Part shown: positions 1 to 10,768 of the stretch, one piece after another
How positions within the stretch are numbered: the first letter of the stretch is position 1
Layout of the letters: each line of letters opens with the position of its first letter
DNA from: Gracilariopsis chorda
Lineage: Eukaryota; Rhodophyta; Florideophyceae; Gracilariales; Gracilariaceae
Length of the DNA: 64,000 nt
Assembly: GCA_003194525.1 (NCBI GenBank)
Contig: NBIV01000043.1
Span: 353,818 to 417,817 of the forward strand
Direction: 5' to 3'
Notes under the pieces: generated by a model
Told to the model about the DNA's origin: nothing
What the model saw: only the letters and a program-made list of their open reading frames with translations
Databases searched by the model: none
Made by a program: the position numbers and the translations under genes

Positions 1-791
1 CACGTGTTCGAGTGCCTGCTGGCCTTGGGACATCATGGTACACCACTTGGAAGCAAAGTTTCTTTTAACGATGGGCTGTTTTTGGCACCTGCTTCGCAAA
101 AGCGCATATGCGCCTGTGCCAAAACCCAACGTGAAACTGGCATATGATTGGCTACTGCAAATGCTCATATGCAGTATAGTGGTTACAAGTGGTGTGGAGT
201 GTATGGACGATGGGCACGGCTTGGGACACTTGGCACAAGGTAACTGGATGATGCATGTCACATAGAATGTTTCTGCCTGTGATGTACAGGTGCATGACAC
301 TACTGGTGACATGTGCCAATAGTGTACGGCACGTGCCAGGCACGCAATCATATTATGGTAATGGACTTAGGGCAATGTAGCATATGCAGTGTCATGCGAA
401 TTTGTGCTTTGTCATGGTTGTGATGATGCAAGTAAGTGATTATACGGTGATATGGCATGCTGGCACAATGCTGGCATGACAGTTTCACTTACTGTGCTTC
501 GTTGGCATGTGCTGGAATATTGTTATCCATGGTTGCAGTAAGCTGTTACGCACTTGCCCAACCCTAATTATGTTATGTTTCAATGTTATTGGTAGTATTG
601 GGTGTCCGCACTTAGTGGTATAGGGTTTTCTTGTAGTCGTAGTGGAACAAAGATCTGCTATATAAGTTGCAAATGCTGCAGCTCCAAGTAAACCATCCGC
701 CAAGCCTGGCAACCTTCACTTTTACTTTTCTTGTTTCTTTGTTTCTTTCTTTTCCTTCCCTACCGTAGCCCAACTTACATTTAAATTTACA
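1..791 (+). repeat. 5' LTR of A1-I (lacks first 12 bp)
   Basis: Matches the 803-bp right LTR at 12689-13491 and ends in ACA directly before the primer-binding site. Visible promoter parts are the 12-bp palindrome GCGCATATGCGC at 102-113, GATTGG (inverted CCAAT box) in the following 50 bases, a block at 591-637 that is also found in A2, A3 and B LTRs, and a TATA box TATATAAG at 659-666. The T/C-rich tail before 791 is probably the U5 end. The short ORFs across it recur only because the LTR recurs. Confidence 0.93.
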
Positions 792-805
792 GGTTATGGG
801 CCCAG
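792..805 (+). other. Primer-binding site (initiator tRNA-Met half)
   Basis: GGTTATGGGCCCAG starts immediately after the LTR. It is complementary to the anticodon stem-loop (CUGGGCCCAUAACC) of eukaryotic initiator tRNA-Met, not to a tRNA 3' end. Drosophila copia has the same site and primes with a 5' half-tRNA. Confidence 0.9.
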
Positions 806-1584
806 AGCGTCAATTCTTCGCAGACGTCGCGGTCTATTGATTTCATTTCTTTTGCGTTCAACGAAGCTGTCCTAGCGAGAAGTTTTGCGTATCTTGTCGA
901 AGTACAGGTGTTGTGGTGACAGTAGGCAAAGCGTTCAGAGACCCCTTCTCTGGTAAGCCGACCTGCGCCTGATTCGATCCCTGCTCCTGTGCTTTAGCGG
1001 ACGAGGAAGACCGCGCTATTTTCCTGCAAGTGACCAGTGGGGGAGTATAGGTGAAAACTTATGGCGAGAGTTATTAAACTTCCCTGGGAAATCACGTAAG
1101 GATTGTAAAGCCCCTCGTTCTGAAGTGCGCAGAACAGGGTAGGTCAGAAGAATTTCGTACCTCACCTGGAGAGAGTTACCAGGGTCCCGGGGTTCAACCG
1201 TTAGGGTAGCGGAGATAGTGTCTCCTGTCAGTGCGCCTGCTTTAACGAAGTTACTTTCTTTTCCGAGTGTGCTTCAGAGCCACTTGTGAGTATACTCCAG
1301 GTGTAGAGGACCCGACCTCCACCTGTGATTCGCGTACCAGACGCGTCTGGACGAGCGTTGAGACTTGGTTACACGGTCTCCGCTGGCGCCCTCGCTGTTG
1401 AGTGTCGAGTATTCTCCACTCCAGTACCTCAATTTTGTGTGACATCAGCTTCAAGTCCATAGCTGTGCTCAGATCAAGCATCCCCAACTGCTTCTGATCT
1501 ATCATTTAAGCATCGAGTCCCTCACTCTGGTTCATTTTCATATCATTTTCGTCGAATTTTGGTGGCTGAACTCCTTCTGGAACA
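806..1584 (+). other. Untranslated leader of A1-I
   Basis: No long sense ORF. It holds a hairpin GGAGATAGTGTCTCC at 1211-1225 inside a block conserved in family B as well, and a perfect 14-bp palindrome CCAGACGCGTCTGG at 1337-1350. By position these are candidates for RNA packaging or dimerisation signals; that role is inferred. Confidence 0.75.
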
Positions 1585-3948
1585 ATGTCTGACTCCGAAG
1601 TTGAGTCTGAAACCACCTCTGGTGTGAAGATCCCACGCTTCCATGGTAAGCGCGGAGAAGATTACACCCTCTGGCGACACCGGTTACGAGCCGCATGTCG
1701 TATTAAAGGTGTCTGGAATGTCGTTTTGGCGAGTTCGGAGGAGTCGTCTACCGCTACAATGACGCAGGCGTTGGGTTCTAGTGCAACCCAGACTCCCTCC
1801 CGTGTACTTGCAAAACGTGAAAAGGCGTGTGCAATCATCATTTGTGCACTTGGAGATGCCCCACTTCGTGTTGTTATGGACGTCGATGATGACCCCGGCC
1901 GGATGCTTCAGCTTCTGGATGCACGATATGCCTCAAATAGGACTGTATCTCGTAACGCCGTACAGACCCAGCTGTTCAGAATGTCTTATAACGGCCAGAA
2001 CATGTCCGAGTATGTGGACCAGTTTGCATCTCTTTTCTCCAAATTGGATCGCATGGGAAAGAATGCTGCTATTCCTGAGTCTCATAAGGCCCCTATGTTG
2101 CTCGCATCTATTGACCCCAACTGCTCCTTGGAGTAACTTGCCGCAGCACTTAGGACCAAGGAGATCTCCGAACTGACCTGGGACTATGTGGCAACCACCC
2201 TAATTGATGAATACAATGCTCGTCAAATGGGATCTGGCAGTGCAGGGAGAGGTCGCAATCGCAAGAAGAACAAGAACAAAGGTAGTTCCCGAATGGGTGG
2301 ACACAGCAAACTAGCCAATTGGTCTGAAATTGATGGTAATGCGTCAGATTCCACCGCCGTGAATGACTCAAATGGCCGTGCATATGCTGCGGGAAGGAAA
2401 AACGGATACCACTGCACATTCTGTGAGCGTGATGGACACACCCAAGACCGGTGTCACATGAATCCAGACAACCCTGACAACCATTTGCCACAAGCAATCT
2501 TGGATCAACTGAGGCTGAACCCAGTTGCAAAGCCCAGGCGTTCTGGCAAATCGCCACAGAAGGCATCCAAGGTTGAGATTGTCGGTGTTGCAAGTGAGAA
2601 GTCATCAGTGGTACCTCCCACTAAGAGTTCCATCGACACCTATGCAGACAGCGGTGCCACCGCTCATTTCTTCTGTTCTGTATCTGCGTTCGTTCAGACA
2701 CATTGATGGACATACCACACAAGACAATTGAACTTGCAGACAACACCACGGTCACTGCCAAGCAACAGGGAGAGGTTATAATCCCCTTCTCGGATGTGAA
2801 CATCAGGTTGTCTGAAGTGTTGCTCGTTCCCAATCTTGGGTATAACTTGGTGTCTGTGGGTCGACTTGCTGATAAGGGCATCCAATCATTGTTTTGTGAT
2901 AAGGAAATAAGCCTACAACATACAGATGGGTTTGAAATTGGACGAGGGCCTCGTCATTATCGCTCCCGTTTATACACCCTTCCCAACCCTGAAGACCATA
3001 CCGACATTCCCAGGATGCTTACTGCGACGAACAACCACATAAGTTCACTCTGGCATCGCCGACTGGCACATATGAATGAACATGATCTACGAAAAGTTCA
3101 TGAACATGTTGACAGGGTGCCAAAGATCCAACGACTGGAGGAGGTATGTCGACCATGCCGCCTTGGCAAAGCTCATAAACTGCCATTTCAGGGACAGTTT
3201 GAACGAGCCAAGCAGGTTGGGGACGTGGTGCACTCCGACATAATTGGTCCATTGGTGCCATCATTCCCGGACCGATTCCGGTATGCATCCGGATTTGTCG
3301 ACGATCACTCACGATATGCGGTAATTGGGTTCATGATACACAGATCCGAGATCGTGGAAGTGTTCTTAGGGGTGAAACAGAAGCTCAAACAGCTTGGAGG
3401 AGGGCATGTGCTCATTCGTAAACTGCACTCTGACAATGCAGAGGAGTACATCGCCTTGCAAGAGAATCCCGACAATGATCTCGAGGAGGTATCTTTTTCT
3501 CCACCGAATACCCCAGAACAAAATGGCATTGCAGAGCGCATCAATCGCACCATGGTGGAAGCTGCCCGAGCTTTGCTAATTCAAGCCAGTCTCCCAGAGT
3601 GTTTGTGGTCGTACGCCTTAAAACAGGTTATTTACATATGTAATAGGGTACCACACTCAACAACTGGCGTGACTCCATATGTCTTAGTGACTAAAAATAG
3701 GCTTTCTTGAAGCATGTCAAAGTGTTTGGATGTGCTGCTTACGTATTAAAAATGAACCTGGACACCAAGTTTGAGTCTCGTGCACTTGAGGGAGTGTACT
3801 TGCAGACTCTTGAGCATGGTGTTTACGAGGTCCTAGTGTTAGGTGAAGACGATATTCCTCGAATAGTAAGGTCGCGTCATGTCACCTTTGATGAATCTAG
3901 GTTCCCTGGTGCACCGTATCTAAGCAATTACATGGATCATGAGAGTGC
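1585..3948 (+). pseudogene. A1-I gag-protease-integrase, broken 5' part
   Basis: Start chosen at the ATG of MSDSEVES, shared by family A copies. In order: gag, a CCHC knuckle (CTFC-ERDG-H-TQDR-C) near 2420-2450, the aspartic protease motif DSGATAH near 2650, the pre-integrase zinc domain (LWHRRLAH) near 3050, and the integrase core with the first Asp in VHSD and the second Asp (GAC, 3432-3434) kept. Breaks: TAA at 2134-2136 (codon 184, also present in A1-II and A1-III), a one-base deletion near 2694 just after the protease motif, and another near 3705 in the integrase C-terminal part. The frame is then cut at 3948 by B-I. Codons resume at 10769. Confidence 0.92.
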
Positions 3949-4727
3949 TGTTGAAAGTTGAAAGCAAGTTGAGGGGATGGAAGGGAAGTTCGCCAGCTCT
4001 GGCTTGGATTTACTTGGAGGTCCTTCAGGCACATCTTATATACCACTCTAAACTCGAATTGCGCGGGAACACCAACTACAAGTAAAACCTAAACCACTAA
4101 GCAGGGACACTCAATACTACCAATCATCATCTAACATGACATAGCCAGCTCAGCACAACCTCATTACATCAACGCACACCAACGCACCAACGTTCCGTAA
4201 TAGTTACGTGCATACACATGACCATGACAAGGCACAAATTCACGACTCCAACACACGCCAGCACATGCCAACACATCACGGTAAGTCAACACGTCACGGT
4301 AAGTCGGCACGTAACCTGTGGTGTTAGTGCCATGTCATCAAGTGCCAATGCACACAACACCCACGTCATCAATATACCCGTGCATGTGTAAACCTGTTGA
4401 CAGTGCATGCGCACCTTACCATTGTACCAACCACTGCTGTACCACTTGTACCAGGTGTCAACCACTTCACCAGTATCCCCTGCACACAACGTACACTGTG
4501 ACCACTGTAGTAGCTGGACACGTGGGTGTGTCCAACCGATCCAGTTATGCCATACCACTTGTACGCACCACGTTGCATATGTACATTTGCAGTAGCCAAT
4601 CAGAAGCCAGTTTCACGTTGGGTTCGCGCACACGCGCATATGCGCTTTTGCAGAGGTACCCTCCAAAACAGCCCATGCTCCCCGGAACATTTGGTTTTTA
4701 GTGACAGCACAGGTACTACTGCCAACA
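3949..4727 (-). repeat. 3' LTR of B-I
   Basis: 779 bp, bounded by target duplication AGTGC on the left and the C-rich complement of the polypurine tract on the right. On the sense strand it contains the GCGCATATGCGC palindrome, GATTGG and TATATAAG promoter elements seen in other LTRs here. Confidence 0.95.
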
Positions 4728-4740
4728 CCCCCCCTCTGTC
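4728..4740 (-). other. Polypurine tract of B-I
   Basis: On the sense strand GACAGAGGGGGGG abuts the 3' LTR. This is the usual plus-strand primer position in LTR elements. The same tract is at 44253-44262 (B-II) and 56474-56484 (B-III). Confidence 0.85.
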
Positions 4741-4747
4741 ACTGACT

Positions 4748-7700
4748 TCAAAGGTCAAAGGGGAGCAAGCCACAGTCACCGCGGAACCTTGCCAGCTTAA
4801 CTCGACCGAGCGCTTTCGTCAGCATATCGGCAACCATGTATTCCGTGGAACAGTACTGCAACTGGACGGCTTTGTCGCGTAGAGCCTCTCTGGTGAAGTG
4901 AAAGCGAATATCAATGTGCTTAGTACGCTTGTTCACAACTCCATTTCGAGCAAGGTCGATGCAACCTTGGTTGTCCACGTACACAGTTGTGGGCTCAACC
5001 ATTTGCGTCACTGACTAATCCACGTGCAGTCCACTTGCGTTGCCAATGCCACTCCACAGTCGTCTCAGCCAGATCGCCTCCCTCGTCCCACTGCACAGAC
5101 TCACATACTCAGCCTCAGCGCTGGACAATGCAACTACTTCCTGTTGGCGCGAGCTCCAAGACACAGGAGCACCGCACATCATGAACACATACCCACTGGT
5201 GGACTTGCGGTTGGATGTATCACCTGCCCAGTCAGAGTCTACGTATCCATACAGCTGAGTATCAGTGGTGTGGCCATAAGTAAGTCCGAAGGAGCGAGTG
5301 CCATTGAGGTAACGCAGAACACGCTTGACCGCTTTCCAATGAGTCTCTCCAGGGTTCTCGACATACTTGGCTAGCTCGGACACTGCAAACGAGATGTCCG
5401 GTCGAGTGCCAACAGAGAGATACATCAGACAACCGATCACCTGGCGATACGGGATGTTCGTCAGAGGCTCCTCTGCCTTAGTGAGGTCAACACCGGAGTC
5501 CATGGGAGTGTCCATTGGTTTGCACTGCAACATGCCAAAACGTTCTAAGACCTTACGCGTGTATGCAGACTGTGTCAGGTACAGCAGTCTTTTGGATCGA
5601 TCACGATGGATCTCGAACCCAAGTACCATGCGCGCTTCACTGAGATCCTTCATCTGAAAACGTTTTGACAGTTCACGCTTTACGCGATTCATTGTCTCCA
5701 TACTTGGACTCGCAATGAGCAAGTCGTCCACATAAAGAGCAATGATCACAAGCGCTCCCAGTACCTCTCCGGTGTAGACGCACTCGTCTGCAACGTTTGG
5801 CTTCAGACCCATCCAACCCACGAGGAACAAGTACATCTTTGCAAACCACTGCCTTGATGCCTGTCGTAGCCCATAGATGGCTTTCTTGAGAAGGCATACC
5901 AAGTCCTCGTTCCCAGGTTTGATGAATCCGTCTGGCTGCTCCATGTAAACAGTCTCTTCCAGGTCGCCATTCAAGAATGCAGTCTTCACATCCATCTGGT
6001 GCAGATGATAGTCCTGCACTGCTACAATGGACAGAATCATTCTAATGGATGTGAATTTGACCACTGGTGCATACGTCTCGGAGAAGTCTACACCTTCGAT
6101 CTGCAGAAACCCTCGAGCCACCACACGAGCCTTGTACCTCACCGTCGGTTCATCGTTGTCGCCAGCCTCATATTTTTGCACAAATACCCACTTGGATGAT
6201 ATCACGTTGCTGTCAGCTGGCCTTGGCACTAACTCCCATGTTTCATGCTCCATCAGAGACTCGTACTCACTGTTCATGGCCTTGGTCCACGCTTTTGAAT
6301 CAGGACGTGATACCGCATCCGAGTATGAGGATGGGATGTCATCACTGGCAGTGAGTAGGGCAGTTCCGTGCCACCACGAGGTAGGCGCTCTACGCTCACG
6401 AGTGGATCTCCGAAGTGGTGGTGGATCTGGTACGTCTGGCTCAACTTCTGTCTCAGCTGTGGGCTCATCGTGGCCACTGCCTGAAGCTTCTTCTGGTGGA
6501 GTATATGGTGCAGCGGGTTCAACTTGGGCAGCATCGGTGGGTGTAGTAGAGGTGGAGGTGATGTTTGATTTCGGCTTGTCCGAGATGTCGATCTCAGCAT
6601 AGTCGTCATCATTAACGTGGTCAGTACCTTGATCTGAACCACTACATTCGTCAAACCTCACATCCCTCGACACAACCACCTTCTTCTTTTGCGCATCTTA
6701 CAGTTTGTAACCGTTCGATCCAGATGTGTACCCAATAAAGATCGCCTCCACGGCACGTTGCTCCAGCTTCTTCAGCTTGTGGTCCACCACTTTGTACCAG
6801 CACCGGCTACCGAACACACGCAGATTGCTCAAGTCAGGTTCATATCCACTCCACATCTCGAGTGGTGTCACGTCACTCGGAAGGGCCTTGCAGGTGACTC
6901 GATTGCGCACATACACTGCAACGTTCAATGCTTCAGCCCAGAAGCTCTTTGGCAGTTTCTTGTGATGCAGCATCGATCTCACCAAGTCCATTAGTGTTCG
7001 TTTGAACCGTTCGGCCAGACCATTCTGATGTGGATTGTAAGGCACCGTTCGCTGATCTTCAATACCGTGACGTTCAAGCTCTTGTGAAAACTTCTTTGAC
7101 ACATATTCACCAGCATTGTCTGTGCGTAATGCATGTAGCACAGACTCACGTGCAGTGATGGTTTTCACATGTCGGTCACTCTGATTTTGAACCATCTTGA
7201 GCCACTTCACGAACACGTGGAACACCTCATCCTTGGTCTTGAGCATGTACAAGAAGCAAAAAACGGGAGTGATCATCGATGAATGTGACGAAGTAGCGTG
7301 AACCTCCCAAGGAACCTACTTGGATTGGACCACAAATGTCCGAATGCACTAGGTCCAATGCGTGCGAAGCCTGTTCCCCCCCTTGCTTGGGAGTTGGAGC
7401 ACGTGTAGATTTTCCCACTACACAAGAGTCACACACATCCATCCATTGATTCAAGTCCACATTCAGCCCTGACACAACAACGTTACGAGCCATGTGTTTG
7501 ATACCATCCACATTCACATGAGCCATTCGAGCATGCCATAGTGACAGGTCAGTCACAAGTGCGTTGTCCATGTCTTCTGGTACTTCAATCGCGGTACATA
7601 GGTAGTACAGTCCTTTGATGCGACGGCCCTGGGCGATCATGGTGTTGCCTTTGTATACACGTACTTGGTTTTGTCAAACACCACTCGCGCACCAAGGTCA

Positions 7701-8773
7701 CACATCGCAGATACTGACAGCAGATGATACCTTAAATTCGGTACATGCACTACTTCACCCAACCGGTACTTGCTCTTACGCCCTTCAACAGTGAGATCGA
7801 GGTGGACACTGCCATGACCAAGAGACTCCAGCTTCGAGTCATTACCGATGCTCACACCGGCAGACTCTCTTTTGCTATAACTGTCAAACATGGACTCGTC
7901 ATACGTCATATGGGCGGTGGCACCAGAGTCAATAATCCAGTCACTGATACTTTCTTCCACAGAACCTGTCGCAATGAGACGAACAAAGTCAGAGTCACTG
8001 TCACATCCTCGTTTCTCGTTTCCGAGATCGGTCTGCACAGCTGGGTTTGCGGCAGCACTCTGCTCTTTGCTAGCTTCGTCACGTTGTCTCTTGAAACAGT
8101 TTCTCTGGATATGCCCCTTCTTACCACAGTAGTAGCACACCATGGACGTCTTTCGTGACTGCGCACCGACCAAAGCCGTGTCACTTCCGGACTCCTCCTT
8201 GGCACAATCGTTCATTCGCTGTTCCTCTTGCAGCAAACGACTCTTCACAAACTCTAAATCGAGTTTGCGATCACTAATCGTGGTGTCAATAGCGACAATG
8301 AGGTGTTCGAAGCGGTCTGGTAGCCCACATAGGATTGCCATAGCGATGTCTTCTTCCTCAAACACTACGTCCATGCTCTTAAGATCCGATGCAAGATGAC
8401 GAACACGATTGATGAAGTGTAATATTTTCTCATCATCTCGCATCTTGGCTGTGTAGAAGGCACGTCTTGCATTGATTCGGTTGAGCAGCGTTTTACGCTG
8501 GAACACATCGCAAATGGCTTTCCACATTTCCGCAGCATTCTCGGTATCCCTCACATGGTCCAAATGCTCATCACTAATGCTGAGACCAATAACAGCCCTG
8601 GCCTTGGCGTCTTTCTTCTTCCATGCTGACAACTCGTCATCTTCCGTAGGCCTGGTTGATTCAAGATGGTCATCGAGGTCCTTGAGTGCCAGCAGCACCT
8701 CAACCTTTTGCTTCCATACATGGAAGTTATCCTCGCCCAACTTTTCAATCTTGATGCCACCGAATGAATCCAT
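4748..8773 (-). pseudogene. B-I gag-pol polyprotein, broken
   Basis: Reads from ATG 8773-8771 to the end at 4748, about 1341 codons. Order: gag (UBN2-like), CCHC knuckle CYYC-GKKG-H-IQRN-C, protease DSGATAH, pre-integrase zinc domain (LWHARMAH...CDSC), integrase D,D(35)E (VHSD, RTDN, AERF), RT with YVDD, RNase H with DSDWAGD. Breaks: a one-base deletion near 7665 after the protease, a one-base insertion in an A run at 7258-7263 in the integrase, TAA at 6698-6700 and TAG at 5015-5017 in RNase H. Catalytic residues are otherwise kept, so the decay looks random and recent. Confidence 0.93.
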
Positions 8774-9975
8774 GCTTGGTAGATGTCAACAAACACCACA
8801 GGTGCGATGAAAGACCTACGGCACTTAAGTAGTACAAAAATGGCAACAACGACAACAATAACAACAAAAACAACGACAACAACAATAACAAAACTTCAAA
8901 TTCGGGCGCACTGACGAAAGATACTACCTCCACTACACTAGGGTGTCGGACCCCTGGCCCCCGGATATGCTCCGGGTACAAGACGTCTTCTTCTGTCTTC
9001 CCTCTCCTACGTCTAAGGAGAAGATGCGTCGCTCTTTACGAGGCTTCCAGAGGATGGTTAATGACCCAAGATATGCCTTCACCAAGTATAACCCTCTCTG
9101 GCCTCTTGCAAGAACTTGCGCGACCTTGAAACTGAAGCTACTATGGCAACCAAAGTACGCTGCTAACGCGCAACCACTTAAGGTCACACGCGGCCTGATC
9201 CTAAGAAGGAGGTCAGCCTACGCCACGTCGCCTCCCCGCACAAACGCCCAAGGGTCAGATGCACGGATCAAAAGGTTATGGAATACCTTCGCAACAGCCC
9301 AAGAATCCCGACACGCAGTCAGGATCAAAACAAATAACTCAATCACCCGCACCAGCGCAGTACGCCACGGCACCCCGTCCACAGATGCACCCGCTGAACT
9401 CACCAGGTCTTAACGACCGTCACCGTTATCTGTCCAAATGGACCGGTGGGAAGCCGCTCGACAGTACATCCGCTTTGGTTCAAGGCGCCAGGCTCACGTC
9501 CCCGGATACCTGGAATCACCCAAAGTAACCCGGATCAACCGCTCGTCGCACTGGAAACCAGATGATGACCAAGAAACACGAAATACAAACAACTGCTGAG
9601 CACACGATCACGGAGCCCAGACTTCGAAACTAGACCGACTAGACCCCACGGATACGACCCGACAAACGACTCGGGGATCCCAAAACACAAGATAGAGGGA
9701 GTGTCACACACAAAGTAGATAGCGATCGACAACACGGGCAACAACGGAGGCCCAACTCAACAACGATAGGAAGTAAACGTCGAACCACTACCACCACAAC
9801 GCCCTCAGGGAGGAACGCAAACCAAAGGAGAATGATCAACACCGACCAACAATGAGATCAAGACACCCGACGCAACGACGAAAGAGGCAACAACGGCGAA
9901 ACGGATGAACGGCGGTGAGGGAGAGCGGCGACAGACGAGCGATACGGAAAGGGATAGCGGCAGCGGTCAGCGGGG
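8774..9975 (-). other. Untranslated leader of B-I
   Basis: About 1.2 kb, longer than the family A leaders (about 0.78 kb). Next to gag is an AAC/GTT-rich run (8837-8891). The hairpin block shared with family A is at about 8911-8945 but degraded. An antisense open frame of 108 codons (9205-9528 on the + strand) is conserved in B-II and B-III; see separate entry. Confidence 0.75.
9205..9528 (+). other. Antisense open frame in the family B leader
   Basis: Open from a stop at 9202-9204 to the stop ending at 9528; first ATG at 9259. The product is rich in Pro, Gln and Ser in its first half and ends in a less biased stretch (…WTGGKPLDST…). The same frame is present in B-II (39454-39726, - strand) and B-III (61004-61276, + strand), with a 3-base indel that keeps frame. 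It could be a captured host fragment, an antisense gene, or chance. No family recognised. Confidence 0.3.
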
Positions 9976-9989
9976 CTGGGCCCATAACT
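9976..9989 (-). other. Primer-binding site of B-I
   Basis: Complement reads AGTTATGGGCCCAG, one base different (G to A) from the GGTTATGGGCCCAG site found in other copies; directly adjacent to the 5' LTR. Confidence 0.85.
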
Positions 9990-10768
9990 TGTTGAAAGTT
10001 GAAAGCAAGTTGAGGGGATGGAAGGGAAGTTTGCCAGCTCTGGCTTGGATTTACTTGGAGGTCCTTCAGGCACATCTTATATACCACTCTAAACTCGAAT
10101 TGCGCGGGAACACCAACTACAAGTAAAACCTAAACCACTAAGCAGGGACACTCAATACTACCAATCATCATCTAACATGACATAGCCAGCTCAGCACAAC
10201 CTCATTACATCAAAGCACACCAACGCACCAACGTTCCGTAATAGTTACGTGCATACACATGACCATGACAATGCACAAATTCACGACTCCAACACACGCC
10301 AGCACATGCCAACACATCACGGTAAGTCAACACGTCACGGTAAGTCGGCACGTAACCTGTGGTGTTAGTGCCATGTCATCAAGTGCCAATGCACACAACA
10401 CCCACGTCATCAATATACCCGTGCATGTGTAAACCTGTTGACAGTGCATGCGCACCTTACCATTGTACCAACCACTGCTGTACCACTTGTACCAGGTGTC
10501 AACCACTTCACCAGTATCCCCTGCACACAACGTACACTGTGACCACTGTAGTAGCTGGACACGTGGGTGGGTCCAACCGATCCAGTTATGGCATACCACT
10601 TGTACGCACCACGTTCCATATGTACATTTGCAGTAGCCAATCAGAAGCCAGTTTCACGTTGGGTTCGCGCACACGCGCATATGCGCTTTTGCAGAGGTAC
10701 ATTCCAAAATAGCCCATGCTCCCCGGAACATTTGGCTTTCAGTGACAGCACAGGTACTACTGCCAACA
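9990..10768 (-). repeat. 5' LTR of B-I
   Basis: 779 bp, same length and ends as 3949-4727; followed by the second AGTGC at 10769-10773. Confidence 0.95.

Larger units (their letters stand above)
3949..10768 (-). mobile_element. B-I, full-length family B copia element
   Basis: 6820 bp with two 779-bp LTRs, TG...CA ends (TGTTG/CAACA) and a 5-bp duplication AGTGC (3944-3948, 10769-10773). It lies antisense inside A1-I. The LTRs differ at roughly ten positions by eye, so it is older than B-II. Coding is broken at four places. Confidence 0.96.

Noticed and set aside
792-805. Possible tRNA-Met gene fragments at the GGGCCCATAACC motifs
   Set aside because: Only the 14-base anticodon-arm match is present, always next to an LTR; no acceptor stem, D arm or T arm.
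1190-1205. GGGTTCAACC in family A leaders resembling a tRNA T-arm / RNA polymerase III B box
   Set aside because: Not conserved at the matching place in family B, no A box at a suitable distance.
4318-4701. Conserved ORFs of 60-130 codons on both strands that recur many times (here and near 10359, 31809, 38237, 44286, 56037, 62107)
   Set aside because: They all lie inside LTR copies and are repeated only because the LTR is repeated; composition is that of LTR DNA and no start context or domain is evident.
6027-6602. 191-codon ORF antisense to the family B RT region (also 42388-42963 and 57772-58347)
   Set aside because: Exactly opposite a conserved pol frame; conservation is explained by the sense protein.
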